DNA of 64,000 bases from Microlunatus elymi (GCF_007362775.1 NZ_CP041692.1:4712001-4776000), one strand, 5' to 3'. Shown: positions 1 through 8,523, counted from the stretch's first letter. Numbers and translations: made by a program. The notes: a model not told the origin generated them from the letters alone.

Positions 1-567
1 TGCGGTGGTGGCCAGCACCGGCGTGCCCGGCGACAGCGACAACAGGGTCCGGGTGAGGCGTTGATAGTCCGGCCGGAAGTCGAACCCCCAGTCCGAGACA
101 CAGTGCGCCTCGTCGATCACCAGCAGCCCGCAGGCCGCCAGCAGGCCGGGCAGCCGTTCGGCGAACCGCGGATTGCCCAGCCGCTCCGGAGACACCAGCA
201 GCACGTCCAACCGATCGGCGTCCAACGCGGCGAAGATCTCGTCCCACGCCTCGAAGTTGGTCGAGTTCACCGTGGCCGCGCGGAGGCCGGCCCGTTCGGC
301 GGCGGCGATCTGATCCCGCATCAGCGCCAGCAGTGGCGACACCACCAGCGTCGGTCCCCCGCCGGCCGCCCGGATCGCCGCCGTGGCACCCCAGTAGACG
401 ACCGACTTGCCCCAGCCGGTGGCCTGCACCAGCAGCACTCGGCTGCGGTCGTCGACCAGCGCCTCGACCGCACGCCGTTGATCTTCGCGGGGTTCGGCGC
501 CGGGCCCGGCGGCTGCCTTGACGGTCGCGGTCAGCGTTTCAGCGGTCGTCTGCGTCATGCGAGCCAT
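1..567 (-). CDS. RecQ-family ATP-dependent DNA helicase, N-terminal part (runs off the left edge)
   Basis: Translating the minus strand from the ATG at 567 gives 189 open codons that continue past base 1. The protein shows a Q-motif-like REDQRRAVEAL, a Walker A variant ATGWGKS at about residue 48, SPLLALMRDQ (motif Ia), a DEAH box in VIDEAHCVSDWGFDFRPDY at about 151, and the motif III start LATTA at the edge. This order and the WGFDFRPDY block are typical of RecQ-type superfamily 2 helicases, which unwind branched or forked DNA. The C-terminal half (RecA2, RQC or HRDC domains) lies outside the window, so RecQ proper and RecQ-like regulator helicases cannot be separated. An alternative in-frame ATG is at 558. 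Confidence 0.88.
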   Translation of the reverse strand, partial: MARMTQTTAETLTATVKAAAGPGAEPREDQRRAVEALVDDRSRVLLVQATGWGKSVVYWGATAAIRAAGGGPTLVVSPLLALMRDQIAAAERAGLRAATVNSTNFEAWDEIFAALDADRLDVLLVSPERLGNPRFAERLPGLLAACGLLVIDEAHCVSDWGFDFRPDYQRLTRTLLSLSPGTPVLATTA

Positions 568-610
568 CCTGCCCCGGCCGTCGGACAACTCCCCCCTCGT
601 CATCCACAGG

Positions 611-1807
611 TCAGGTCGAGCGGGGCGTCAGGACGGGTGCGGTACGGGGCATCCGGGCTGAGGCGGCTACCCCGACGAGGAGGAGGGTGGCGCCGACGGC
701 GAAGGCCGCGGGATACGAGACGCGGTCGGACAGGGCGCCGGCCACCAGCGGGCCGACGATGGCGCCGATGTCGGAACACATCGAGAAAATCGCCACCGGA
801 CGTCCCGCCCTCCCGCCGGCCGCATCACCGACGGCAGCTGCGGGCGCCGTACCGAGGAAAGCGGATGCGGCGCCGTACCCGCACAGGGCCAGGCCGAGCA
901 GCCAGATGTTCGGCGCGAACGCGACGATCATGATCATCGCGGTGGCCAGAGCGCCGCCGATGATCATCGCCGGTCGACGACCCACCGTGTCGGAGAAACG
1001 GCCGGCCGGACCGAGCATGATCGTTTGCACCACCGCGGCACAGGCGAAGGCGATCCCGGTCCAGGCCGGTTTGCCGTGCAGGACCTCGACGATCAACACC
1101 GGCACCAATGCTGAGCGGACCCCCATCGACGTCCAGCCCTGGGCGAGATTGGTCAGGCAGGCCGCCTGATATCGCTTGTCTGCAACGACTTCCCGGAACG
1201 GAACCGGCGGTTGCTCCGTGCCACCCAGCTGCTGCCCGGAGGTGTGCAACAGCAGCAACCCGACCGTGCCGGCAACGATCAAGGTGCCGGCATAGAAGAC
1301 AAACGGAGCGGTCAGCGAGATCGTCGCCAGTACGCCACCGACCGCGGGCCCGGCCATCCCACCCAACAGGAATCCGCCCTGATAGATGCCGGTGGCGCGT
1401 CCGCGGCGATCAGCCGGAACCGAGGTCAACAACAACGTCATCGCCGACACGGTGAACATCGCCGAACCGATGCCACCCAGCCCCCGCAGGATCAACAACT
1501 GCGGATAGTCCTGCGCCAACGCGGTCAGTCCGCTGGACACCGCGACGATGTAGATGCCGATGCCGAGCACCAGCCGCTCGCCCAGCAGGTTGATCAACCG
1601 CGGGCAGAACGGGCTGCAGATCAGCCGCATCAGGGCGAACGCCGACACGACTGCGCCGACCTCGAAATTGCCGACCCCGAAGGACGCCGCGTAGACCGGC
1701 AGCACCGGTAGCACCACGCCGAAGCCGACCATCACGCAGAACGCGATCACGCCCAGCACGAAGACCTCGCGTGGCATGCCGACGAACCGGGAACGGGTGC
1801 TGATCAC
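611..1807 (-). CDS. MFS transporter
   Basis: 398 aa integral membrane protein with about 12 hydrophobic segments, typical of a 12-TM major facilitator. The loop between TM2 and TM3 of the second half carries GRFSDTVGRRPAMI, the MFS signature motif A, and DRRGRATGIYQGGFLLGG resembles the motif in drug and sugar exporters of the DHA1 type. It would use the proton gradient to move a small molecule across the cell membrane; the substrate cannot be read from the sequence. The first start is GTG at 1807; the internal ATG at 1777 (MPREVFVLGV) is also plausible because the first TM segment begins just after it. It sits between the helicase gene and the IS-split membrane gene, with no visible operon partner. 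Confidence 0.85.
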   Translation of the reverse strand: MISTRSRFVGMPREVFVLGVIAFCVMVGFGVVLPVLPVYAASFGVGNFEVGAVVSAFALMRLICSPFCPRLINLLGERLVLGIGIYIVAVSSGLTALAQDYPQLLILRGLGGIGSAMFTVSAMTLLLTSVPADRRGRATGIYQGGFLLGGMAGPAVGGVLATISLTAPFVFYAGTLIVAGTVGLLLLHTSGQQLGGTEQPPVPFREVVADKRYQAACLTNLAQGWTSMGVRSALVPVLIVEVLHGKPAWTGIAFACAAVVQTIMLGPAGRFSDTVGRRPAMIIGGALATAMIMIVAFAPNIWLLGLALCGYGAASAFLGTAPAAAVGDAAGGRAGRPVAIFSMCSDIGAIVGPLVAGALSDRVSYPAAFAVGATLLLVGVAASARMPRTAPVLTPRST

Positions 1808-2485
1808 GCGCCCAGAGCGTACGCGATGGGCCCGGGAGGAGGATCTCGGCGGCTTCAGCCGCGCACACTCGGAGCCGACGCGAGTGCTGCAGAATGAACC
1901 TGTCGCCCGACACGACCGTGCGCTGGGCGAGGTCGGGGGTGACGATGCGTATCGATCAGTATTTCGACGTCATCTATGACCTTCTTGGCATCGCGTTGTT
2001 GTGCGGTCTGGCGATCGCGCTGGTACGCGGCGTCGTGATCAGTCGGCGGCACGCGGTACCGGCGGATGCACGACACGGACGGGGAGTCGCGCTGATTGCC
2101 TTCGGTACGGCGTTGGCGTTCGGCGGCGGCCTGTTCGCCGATGCCCAACTGAAGGATTCTCGCTGGTTCCAGCAGGTCCGGTTCGGGATCTACTTCCTCG
2201 GGTTTGCGTTCGTGGTGGCCGGACTGGTTGCCGTGCTGCGCGCGTCACTCGGACCGGACGGGCGCGGTGCGCGGCGCTGGTCTCTGCTGCTGTGGATTCT
2301 CTATCTGGCATCACTTGTCGTTGCCGGCATCCTTCTCGTCGCGCCGGCAACGTTCGTGCTGAATCAGTACGGCGACCAGGTGCAGCGGCCCCTTTATTGG
2401 GCACCGCTTCTGATAGCGACGGCAAGCGGCGCCGTCGCCCTCGGGCTTGCCCGCCGCGGTCGGTCAACCGACGACGCGCACCGGC

Positions 2486-2493
2486 CGCAAAGC
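2486..2493. repeat. Left copy of 8-bp target-site duplication
   Basis: CGCAAAGC directly precedes the left inverted repeat of the ISL3 element and is repeated exactly at 3942-3949 after the right inverted repeat. Eight-bp duplications are what ISL3-family transposases make. Confidence 0.93.
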
Positions 2494-3941
2494 GGCTCTT
2501 CGCAGTTGAGGGTGTAGCTGGGATGTGATCAAACGCGCTCGAGTGGCGGCGCGTCGGTGAGCTGGTGGGTGTCGGGGTCTTTCGATGATGGAGGTTCTCA
2601 CACCGGCCCATCGGAAAGACCCCGACGTTGCACAACGCTACCTTCCAGTGCCCTGATCTGACCACGTTCTGCCGGCTCGACGCGCTCGGGCTTCAGGTCG
2701 TCGGTCAGCGGCTCGAAGCCGGCCGGGCCGAGCTGGCCTGCCGGGTCGTCGATGCTGATGATTGGTGTCACCGCTGCGGCTGTCAGGGCATTGCCCGCGA
2801 CAGTGTGGTGCGGCGGCTGGCGCACGAGCCGCTCGGGTGGCGGCCCACCACGTTGGTCGTCACGGTCCGCCGGTACCGCTGTACGGGCTGCGGGCATGTG
2901 TGGCGCCAAGACACCAGCCGGGCGGCCGAACCACGAGCCAAACTGTCGCGAGCTGGTTTGCGGTGGGCCTTGGAAGGGATCGTGTGTCAGCACCTGACGG
3001 TGGCCCGGATCGCCGAAGGACTCGCGGTGTCATGGAACACCGCCAACACCGCGATCCTGGCCGAAGGCAAGCGGGTCTTGATTGATGATCCGGCCCGGTT
3101 CGACGGTGTGCGGGTGATCGGGATCGACGAACACTCCTGGCGGCACACCCGCCACGGGGACAAGTTCGTCACCGTGATCATCGACATGACGCCGGTGCGG
3201 GATCGGAGGGGACCCGCGCGGCTGCTGGACATGATCGAGGGCCGCTCCAAGCAGGTGTTCAAGACCTGGCTGAACGATCGACCACAAGCCTGGCGCGACC
3301 AGATCGAGGTCGTCGGCATGGACGGGTTCACCGGCTACAAAACCGCGGCCACCGAGGAACTACCCGAGGCGGTCACCGTGATGGACCCATTCCACATGGT
3401 CCGCCTGGCCGGGGACGCGTTGGAACAGTGCCGGCAACGGGTCCAGCAGCAAACTCTGGGCCACCGCGGCCGCAAGGGTGATCCTCTCTACAGTGCCCGC
3501 CGGACCCTGCTCACCGGGCAAGATCTCCTCACCGACAAACAACGTGACCGACTGGCCAACCTGTTCGCCACCGACCGGCATGTCGAGGTCGAAGTGACCT
3601 GGGGCATCTACCAACAGGTGATCGCTGCCTACCGGGCGCCCGACCGGACGGCCGGGAAGATGATCATGAAACGAGTCGTCGACGCGATCTCCGACAACGT
3701 TCCGGCCGCGCTGGTCGAGATCGGCAAACTCGGCCGCACCCTGAAACGCCGCGCTGCTGACGTGATCGCCTACTTCGACCGGCCCCACACCTCCAACGGA
3801 CCTACCGAAGCGATCAACGGCCGCCTCGAACACCTCCGCGGCTCCGCCCTCGGATTCCGCAACCTCACCAACTACATCGCCCGTAGCCTGCTCGAAGCCG
3901 GAGGATTCAGACCCCAACTACACCGTCGATTCTGAAGAGCC
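2494..3941 (+). mobile_element. ISL3-family insertion sequence, 1448 bp, complete
   Basis: Both ends begin GGCTCTTC read inwards. The left inverted repeat (2494-2530) and the right one (3905-3941, complement) match at about 28 of 37 positions, including a shared GGTGTAG core. The element is flanked by exact 8-bp repeats CGCAAAGC at 2486-2493 and 3942-3949. It holds one transposase gene that fills most of its length, and the right inverted repeat overlaps the end of that gene. The intact duplication and full-length transposase point to a fairly recent insertion. Confidence 0.93.
2628..3935 (+). CDS. ISL3-family transposase
   Basis: 435 aa, full length for the family. The N-terminal zinc-finger-like region has Cys pairs in WCHRCGCQG and RCTGCGHVW (residues about 45-95), followed by a helix-turn-helix region (LTVARIAEGLAVSWNTANTAI). 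The DDE catalytic domain is visible as VIGIDEHSW (first Asp), EVVGMDGFTGY (second Asp) and TEAINGRLEHLRG near the C-terminus (Glu). It cuts and rejoins the ends of the surrounding element. The start is probably TTG at 2628 (MHNATFQCPDL), which agrees with the usual N-terminus of actinobacterial members. No frameshift or internal stop is seen, so it is likely active. Confidence 0.95.
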   Translation: MHNATFQCPDLTTFCRLDALGLQVVGQRLEAGRAELACRVVDADDWCHRCGCQGIARDSVVRRLAHEPLGWRPTTLVVTVRRYRCTGCGHVWRQDTSRAAEPRAKLSRAGLRWALEGIVCQHLTVARIAEGLAVSWNTANTAILAEGKRVLIDDPARFDGVRVIGIDEHSWRHTRHGDKFVTVIIDMTPVRDRRGPARLLDMIEGRSKQVFKTWLNDRPQAWRDQIEVVGMDGFTGYKTAATEELPEAVTVMDPFHMVRLAGDALEQCRQRVQQQTLGHRGRKGDPLYSARRTLLTGQDLLTDKQRDRLANLFATDRHVEVEVTWGIYQQVIAAYRAPDRTAGKMIMKRVVDAISDNVPAALVEIGKLGRTLKRRAADVIAYFDRPHTSNGPTEAINGRLEHLRGSALGFRNLTNYIARSLLEAGGFRPQLHRRF

Positions 3942-3949
3942 CGCAAAGC
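3942..3949. repeat. Right copy of 8-bp target-site duplication
   Basis: CGCAAAGC follows the right inverted repeat and matches 2486-2493 exactly. The next base, 3950, resumes the reading frame of the interrupted membrane-protein gene. Confidence 0.93.
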
Positions 3950-4148
3950 TCGCGTGCGGGTTGGGTGGCCGGCTTCGCGATCCTGATCTTCGTGGGTCTG
4001 CTGCGCGAGTCGAAGATCCTGCCCGATCTCGGCGATCCGGTCGCCAATCTGGCGGTGGCTTTCGTACCGTTCGTGGCAGCCAGCGTGATGCTGATCATCG
4101 GAGCCCGATCGGCGGCGGGACGAAACTAGGACACTCGACCGGCCGCGC

Positions 4149-4676
4149 TCACCGGCGGCTGGCAGTGCGACTCGATCGCCAACCCGCGACGATCACGGCA
4201 CGGGCCATCACGATCAGCCCGGCGGCGGTCAGCACGCCGCCGATCGCCGTCACGGCAGCGAGGATCGAGACGATGGTCGCGTCGTCGACCACGCCGAGAT
4301 AGCGGTAGACCAGCCATTGATAGACGAAGCGGCCGAGCAGCCCGAGCAAGATCAACACCGTACCGATCATCGTCAGCATCCGGGAGCCCTTGCGGGCAAC
4401 GGTGATCCACAGCGACAGCCCGACCACGGCGACCACCACGACCACGACCGAGCCGACGACGAACACGGTGGACTTCGTCCCGTACGCGCTGCCCAACGAT
4501 CCGGTGAAGGAGTACAGGATCATGGCGAGGAACACCAGCACGACTCCCGCGACACCGAGGGTGCGGGTGCTGCCCCGCGAGAGGCGCAGGGTGATCATGA
4601 CCACCGCTATCACGAAGCAGACAACGATGAGTGCTGCGGAGAGAAACTCCGCGGCCGGAATCCAGGATGAAACCAT
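4149..4676 (-). CDS. Hypothetical five-TM membrane protein
   Basis: 175 aa, almost entirely hydrophobic, with about five predicted membrane helices (for example FLSAALIVVCFVIAVVMITL near residue 10, VFVVGSVVVVVVAVVGLSL near 72, LTMIGTVLILLGLLGRFVY near 100 and VSILAAVTAIGGVLTAAGLI near 136). Short charged loops (RLSRGSTR, ARKGSR) and an Arg-rich tail suggest a cytoplasmic C-terminus. I recognise no family. It ends 20 bp from the end of the IS-split membrane gene, to which it converges, and lies upstream of the sulfur-carrier gene on the opposite side of a short gap. Function unknown. Confidence 0.7.
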   Translation of the reverse strand: MVSSWIPAAEFLSAALIVVCFVIAVVMITLRLSRGSTRTLGVAGVVLVFLAMILYSFTGSLGSAYGTKSTVFVVGSVVVVVVAVVGLSLWITVARKGSRMLTMIGTVLILLGLLGRFVYQWLVYRYLGVVDDATIVSILAAVTAIGGVLTAAGLIVMARAVIVAGWRSSRTASRR

Positions 4677-4757
4677 CGATGCCGACCCTAACGCGTCGGT
4701 GGACCGAATTCGCGCAGTTGTCGACCGACATCCCGCCGTTCGGGCGATACGAGGTGC

Positions 4758-5036
4758 TCAGCAGCCGCCGGCGACCGCGGGGATGATCGAGACCTGAGCC
4801 CCGTCGTCGATCTTGGCGTCCAGGCCGCCGATGAAGCGGACGTCGTCATCGCCGACGTAGACGTTGACGAAGCGCCGCAGCGCACCCGTGTCGTCCAGCA
4901 CCCGGGCCTTGATGCCGGGATGGTTGGACTCGAGATCGTCGATCAGCTCGGTCAGCGTCGCCCCTTGCGCGCTGACCTCCTTCTCGCCACCGGTGTAGTT
5001 GCGCAGGATGGTCGGGATCCGTACGGATGCGGTCAT
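4758..5036 (-). CDS. MoaD/ThiS-family sulfur-carrier protein (CysO-like)
   Basis: 92 aa beta-grasp protein: MTASVRIPTILRNYTGG at the start, FVNVYVGDDDVRFIGGLDAKI in the middle and IIPAVAGGC at the end. The pattern closely follows CysO-type carriers, which hold sulfide as a thiocarboxylate on the terminal Gly-Gly and deliver it to a PLP enzyme. Here one extra Cys follows the Gly-Gly, so a protease (Mec+/HcyD type in known systems) would have to trim it before activation. The gene starts 2 bp after the thrC stop and must be cotranscribed with it, under the SAM riboswitch at 6336-6453. That context suggests a role in homocysteine/methionine synthesis; molybdopterin synthesis is less likely because no moa genes are near. 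Confidence 0.85.
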   Translation of the reverse strand: MTASVRIPTILRNYTGGEKEVSAQGATLTELIDDLESNHPGIKARVLDDTGALRRFVNVYVGDDDVRFIGGLDAKIDDGAQVSIIPAVAGGC

Positions 5037-5038
5037 GA

Positions 5039-6316
5039 TCAGTTGTTGCCCTTCCAGAAGTCCTCGAACGCGTCGTAGCGCGGCGGAATGGTGATCTTCG
5101 GCCCGACCTGGTCGGCGACCGCGTCCAGTGTCTTCAGTCCGTCGCCGGAGTTGATGAACACGGTCTCGGCGTTCGGATCAAGATCACCGTCGTTGATCAA
5201 CTTCGCGGTGACGCCGAGTGTCACTCCACCGGCGGTCTCGCCGAAGATCCCTTCGGTGCGAGCCAATCGACGGATGTTGGTGACCACGGTGGCGTCGTCC
5301 ACGTCCGCGATCTTGCCGCCGGTGCGCCGGATCACGTCCAGCACGTACGGACCGTCGGCGGGGTTGCCGATCGCCAGCGACTTGGCGATGGTGTCCGGCT
5401 TCACCGGAGCGACCACGTCGTGCCCGGCCCGATAGGCCTGGGCGATCGGGGAGCAGCCGGTGGCCTGCGCACCGAAGACCTTGTACGGCTTCTCCTCCAC
5501 CAGACCGAGCTTGATCAACTCGGTGAAACCCTTGTCGATCTTGGTCAGCTGGGAGCCGGAGGCGACCGGGATGACGACCTGGTCGGGCAACCGCCAGCCG
5601 AGCTGCTCGGCGATCTCGTACGCCAGCGTCTTGGAGCCCTCGGCGTAGTACGGCCGGACATTGACGTTGACGAACGCCCAGCCGTCCTCCTCGCCGGCGA
5701 TCTCGCTGGCCAGCTTGTTGACGTCGTCGTAGGTGCCTTCGATCGCGATCAAGGTGGTGTCGTAGACCGCGGAGGCGAGGATCTTCTGCTGCTCCAGGTT
5801 GCTCGGCACCAGCACCACCGAGCGGATGCCGGCCCGGGCGGCGGCCGCGGCGACCGCGTTCGCCAGGTTGCCGGTGGAGGGGCAGGCCAACACCTGCAGG
5901 CCGAGCTCACGGGCGGCGGACAGCGCGACCGCGACCACCCGGTCCTTGAACGAGTGGGTCGGGTTGCCGGAGTCGTCCTTCACCCAGAGCTGCCGCAGAC
6001 CAAGATCATCGGCGAGGTTGCGGGCGTCGACCAGCCGGGTGAATCCGGGGTCGGTGGAGCGGAAGCTCGCGATGTCGGCCGGCACCGGCAGCAGCGGCGC
6101 GTAGCGCCAGATGCTCTTCGGGCCGCGCTCGATCTGCTCGCGGGTGATCTCGGGATACTCGTAGCCGACCTCGAGCGGGCCGAAGCACTCCAGGCATGCG
6201 TAGAACGGGCCGAGCGGGCTCTTGGCGCCGCAGGCGCGGCAGATCAGATGGGTGGCGTTGCCGAAAGCTCCCGGGCGACATCCTGCGGGGGCGTCTGACG
6301 CGACGGCTGTGGTCAC
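5039..6316 (-). CDS. thrC: Threonine synthase (PLP-dependent), SAM-riboswitch controlled
   Basis: Start chosen at GTG 6316 (MTTAVASDAP), preceded by AAGGACAGG about 8 nt away; the longer open frame runs into the riboswitch and is not coding. About 425 aa. The N-terminus has a small zinc-ribbon-like CRACGAKSPLGPFYACLEC, the PLP lysine lies in NPTHSFKDRVV, the phosphate-binding loop is CPSTGNLANAV, and VASGSQLTK follows. The family turns O-phosphohomoserine into threonine and phosphate. The downstream sulfur-carrier gene and the methionine-type riboswitch raise the possibility that this member also, or instead, replaces the phosphate with carrier-bound sulfide to form homocysteine. The sequence alone cannot decide this. 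Confidence 0.88.
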   Translation of the reverse strand: MTTAVASDAPAGCRPGAFGNATHLICRACGAKSPLGPFYACLECFGPLEVGYEYPEITREQIERGPKSIWRYAPLLPVPADIASFRSTDPGFTRLVDARNLADDLGLRQLWVKDDSGNPTHSFKDRVVAVALSAARELGLQVLACPSTGNLANAVAAAAARAGIRSVVLVPSNLEQQKILASAVYDTTLIAIEGTYDDVNKLASEIAGEEDGWAFVNVNVRPYYAEGSKTLAYEIAEQLGWRLPDQVVIPVASGSQLTKIDKGFTELIKLGLVEEKPYKVFGAQATGCSPIAQAYRAGHDVVAPVKPDTIAKSLAIGNPADGPYVLDVIRRTGGKIADVDDATVVTNIRRLARTEGIFGETAGGVTLGVTAKLINDGDLDPNAETVFINSGDGLKTLDAVADQVGPKITIPPRYDAFEDFWKGNN

Positions 6317-6335
6317 AGCGAGTACCTGTCCTTCA

Positions 6336-6453
6336 TCATCTTTCCCGGGCGACCTTCGCTCCGAGTCGGAGTTGGCACCGTGGCCGCCGACCGAACGTGG
6401 CGAGCTGGTTGCCGGGGGGTCATCGGGCCGAATCCCTCGCCCCCTCTGGATGA
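6336..6453 (-). promoter_or_regulatory. SAM-I (S-box) riboswitch upstream of thrC
   Basis: On the minus strand the leader reads TCATCCAGAGGGG, then GCGAGGGATTCGGCCCGATG, ACCCCCCGGCAACC, a P3 arm region, GGTGCCAACTCC, a P4 hairpin and GGGAAAGATGATGA. These are the conserved blocks of the SAM-I aptamer in the right order: the GAUGA/CCGGCAACC kink-turn side of P2, the GGUGCNAAUUCC-like J3/4 element and the closing GAUGA strand. TCATC (6449-6453) pairs with GATGA (6336-6340) as P1. The SD AAGGACAGG lies directly after P1, so control of translation initiation is likely; no terminator is visible. Binding of S-adenosylmethionine would repress the downstream genes. Confidence 0.9.
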
Positions 6454-6599
6454 GCTCTGCACAGCGTACGGGTCGGGCCCGGCCCAATACCTAATCGAGT
6501 CCCAGATTGCGGCCAGATCGACCACATAGTGAGATTCGCCGCGTAGAGCCGCCCCCGATGAACCAACGGACAGTCACGGACGAACAGTCAGGAGCGCAG

Positions 6600-8390
6600 T
6601 CAGAGGCGGCCCGGCACCCCGCGGACGATGTCCATCACGTCAGCGCCGGCAACCGACTTCTGCATTCGCTGCATCATCGGCCGGCTCGAACCGCTGAACG
6701 GTTGCGCGTTGCCGAGGCAACGGGCGCCCTTGGCCGGCAGCTTCACCGAGATCAGCGCCCGGTTGACGGCCTTGGTCACGCAGGCCGAGGTGCCGTAGGC
6801 GGTGTGGCCCCAGTTGTCGCTCAACAGCAGCCGACTGTGCGGGAGCATCCGGGCCACCTTCTTCGCGTTCAGGTAGTACGTCGCCGGGTCCCAGTAGTTG
6901 CCGACCACCAGCACCGGCCCGGCGGTCCTCCGGGTGAACGGACCGCGGTAGGCGTCCTCGTCGTGCACCGTCCAGCCGGTCCGGGCGCACGGCCGCGACG
7001 ACCATGCCCAGAGTTCGCCGAAGTACTTCGCGCTGCTGGGCGTGCGGGTGGCGGCGTTCTGCCAGGCGGCGCCGTGCCGCGGGTTGAGGGCGTCGGTACA
7101 CATCACCGACCAGTAGGCGTCCGAGCTGTTGTCGTAGGAGAAGCCGAGCGGATTCTGCTGCCGAGCCGCCAGCCGCTGGTGGGCGAATCCGAGTCGTCCC
7201 AGCGCGGAGGCGCCGGCGGCGGTGCCGATCTTCGCCGGTGCGGTCAGCGCCCACAGCTCGGTCAGCTCGTCGATGATGTACTCGTAGCCCTCCGGGTCGT
7301 ACAGCCCGGACAGCGTGTCGGAGATCAGCGCCGGGTAGTCGAAGGTGAAGTCGCCGAAGAACGGGTCGTGCACCTTCAGCGGGTGCTTCTGCAGCCGACG
7401 CACCAGCCGGTCGAACTTTTTGCCGGAATCGGCCGAGGCGAAACTGCAACGCTTCCGGCCGGCCGCATCGCAGCGACTCAGCAGCTTCGTCAGCGCCTTG
7501 TGGCCGCCCTGGCCCGACCGCAGTCGTACGGTCTGCGGCGTCGCCCGAGTCTTGCTGGTCCCGGCCCAGGCGACCGGGTCGACCACGCCGTCGATCACCA
7601 TCGACCGCACCCGATCCGGAAACAGACCTGCATAGACCTGCCCCAGGTAGGTGCCGTAGGAGAAGCCGAGGTAGGTGACCTTGCTGTCGCCGACGGCGCG
7701 CCGGATCACGTCCATGTCCCGGGCGTCCTCGGCGGTCGAGACGGCGCCGGTGAGCGGGCGACCGTGGCCGGAGCAGGCTCGGCCGAGCTCGGTCGAACCG
7801 GCACCGAAGCTGCGTACCTCGGCCTTGGTGTAGGGAAAGGCGACGGCCAGCTTGGCCATCGTCGGCTGCTGCCGGCGGGCATCGGGGAAGCACTTCACCC
7901 GGGCGCTGTAGTTGGTGCCGCGCGGATCGATGCCGATGACGTCGAACCGGCGCAGCACCGATGCGGAGAACAGGTACGGCGCGTACGCGGCCAGCTCGGT
8001 CGCCGAACCGCCCGGCCCACCCGGATTGACGAACAGCGAACCGATCTTGTGCTTCTGGTCCGTCGCCGGCGTCTTCACCACCGCCAACTGGACCTTCGCG
8101 CCGTGCGGCTTGTCGTAGTCCCGTGGCAGTTTGACGGTGGCGCAGCGGGCGCCGGGATAGTCGTCGCAGCCGTACCAGTGCAGCTTCGGCGTCGGCACCC
8201 GGTCGACTCGGCGGGCCTCGACGGCCTTGGTCCGGCCGGGCTTCGCGGTCGCAGCGGTGGCCAGGGTGGGGCCGGTGGCCAGCGGCAGGACCGCCGCCGG
8301 AAGGATCAGGGCAACGCTCGCGAGTGCGACCGGCAACAACCGCCGGACGCGAGCGGGCGGGCGGTTCGGGGCGCGCTGGACGATCGGCAC
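6600..8390 (-). CDS. Secreted alpha/beta hydrolase, tripeptidyl-aminopeptidase (TAP)-like
   Basis: 596 aa from GTG 8390. The N-terminus has an Arg-rich segment and a long hydrophobic stretch ending near ALATAATA, a Sec signal peptide. The oxyanion region is FVNPGGPGGSA (about residue 120), the nucleophile elbow GFSYGTYLG (about 245), and the C-terminal TAP-like domain holds VVGNYWDPATYY and DNWGHTAYG, supplying the catalytic Asp and His. This matches the Streptomyces SlpD/SlpE/TAP group of exported peptidases and esterases, which release short peptides from the N-terminus of proteins. It stands alone; the gap to the riboswitch leader (6454-6599) probably contains the thrC promoter. Confidence 0.87.
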   Translation of the reverse strand: MPIVQRAPNRPPARVRRLLPVALASVALILPAAVLPLATGPTLATAATAKPGRTKAVEARRVDRVPTPKLHWYGCDDYPGARCATVKLPRDYDKPHGAKVQLAVVKTPATDQKHKIGSLFVNPGGPGGSATELAAYAPYLFSASVLRRFDVIGIDPRGTNYSARVKCFPDARRQQPTMAKLAVAFPYTKAEVRSFGAGSTELGRACSGHGRPLTGAVSTAEDARDMDVIRRAVGDSKVTYLGFSYGTYLGQVYAGLFPDRVRSMVIDGVVDPVAWAGTSKTRATPQTVRLRSGQGGHKALTKLLSRCDAAGRKRCSFASADSGKKFDRLVRRLQKHPLKVHDPFFGDFTFDYPALISDTLSGLYDPEGYEYIIDELTELWALTAPAKIGTAAGASALGRLGFAHQRLAARQQNPLGFSYDNSSDAYWSVMCTDALNPRHGAAWQNAATRTPSSAKYFGELWAWSSRPCARTGWTVHDEDAYRGPFTRRTAGPVLVVGNYWDPATYYLNAKKVARMLPHSRLLLSDNWGHTAYGTSACVTKAVNRALISVKLPAKGARCLGNAQPFSGSSRPMMQRMQKSVAGADVMDIVRGVPGRL

Positions 8391-8523
8391 GACAACACTC
8401 CGGGAAGCCTGGAGCCTCTACCTGCGGAGGCTGTCTGGCCAGAAAGCTACAAAGCCGGCCCACAGCTCAGACCAAGACCGACAAGCCGTTATGGAACCGC
8501 AATCCGGTCGATCCTCGGCCGAG

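Larger units (their letters stand above)
1945..4129 (+). pseudogene. Membrane-protein gene split by an ISL3-family insertion sequence
   Basis: The 5' part starts at ATG 1945 (MRIDQYFDVIYDLLG; upstream GGGGG about 7 nt away; an in-frame upstream ATG is at 1894) and runs into the IS at 2493. Removing the IS and one copy of its 8-bp target duplication joins codon AGC (2491-2493) to TCG at 3950 in the same frame. Reading then continues through AGWVAGFAILIFVGLL and further hydrophobic stretches to TAG at 4127-4129. The restored protein would be about 242 aa with roughly seven membrane segments. I do not recognise a family. In the present state the 5' fragment ends at a stop inside the left inverted repeat (2515-2517), so a protein lacking the last two TM segments could still be made. 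Confidence 0.85.

Noticed and set aside
4758-5036. Molybdopterin synthase small subunit
   Set aside because: No moa or moe genes are adjacent, and the thrC/SAM-riboswitch context and CysO-like sequence favour a sulfur-amino-acid role.
6317-6487. N-terminal extension of threonine synthase to the ATG at 6487
   Set aside because: The segment overlaps the SAM-I riboswitch and has no family similarity; GTG 6316 has an SD at the proper distance.
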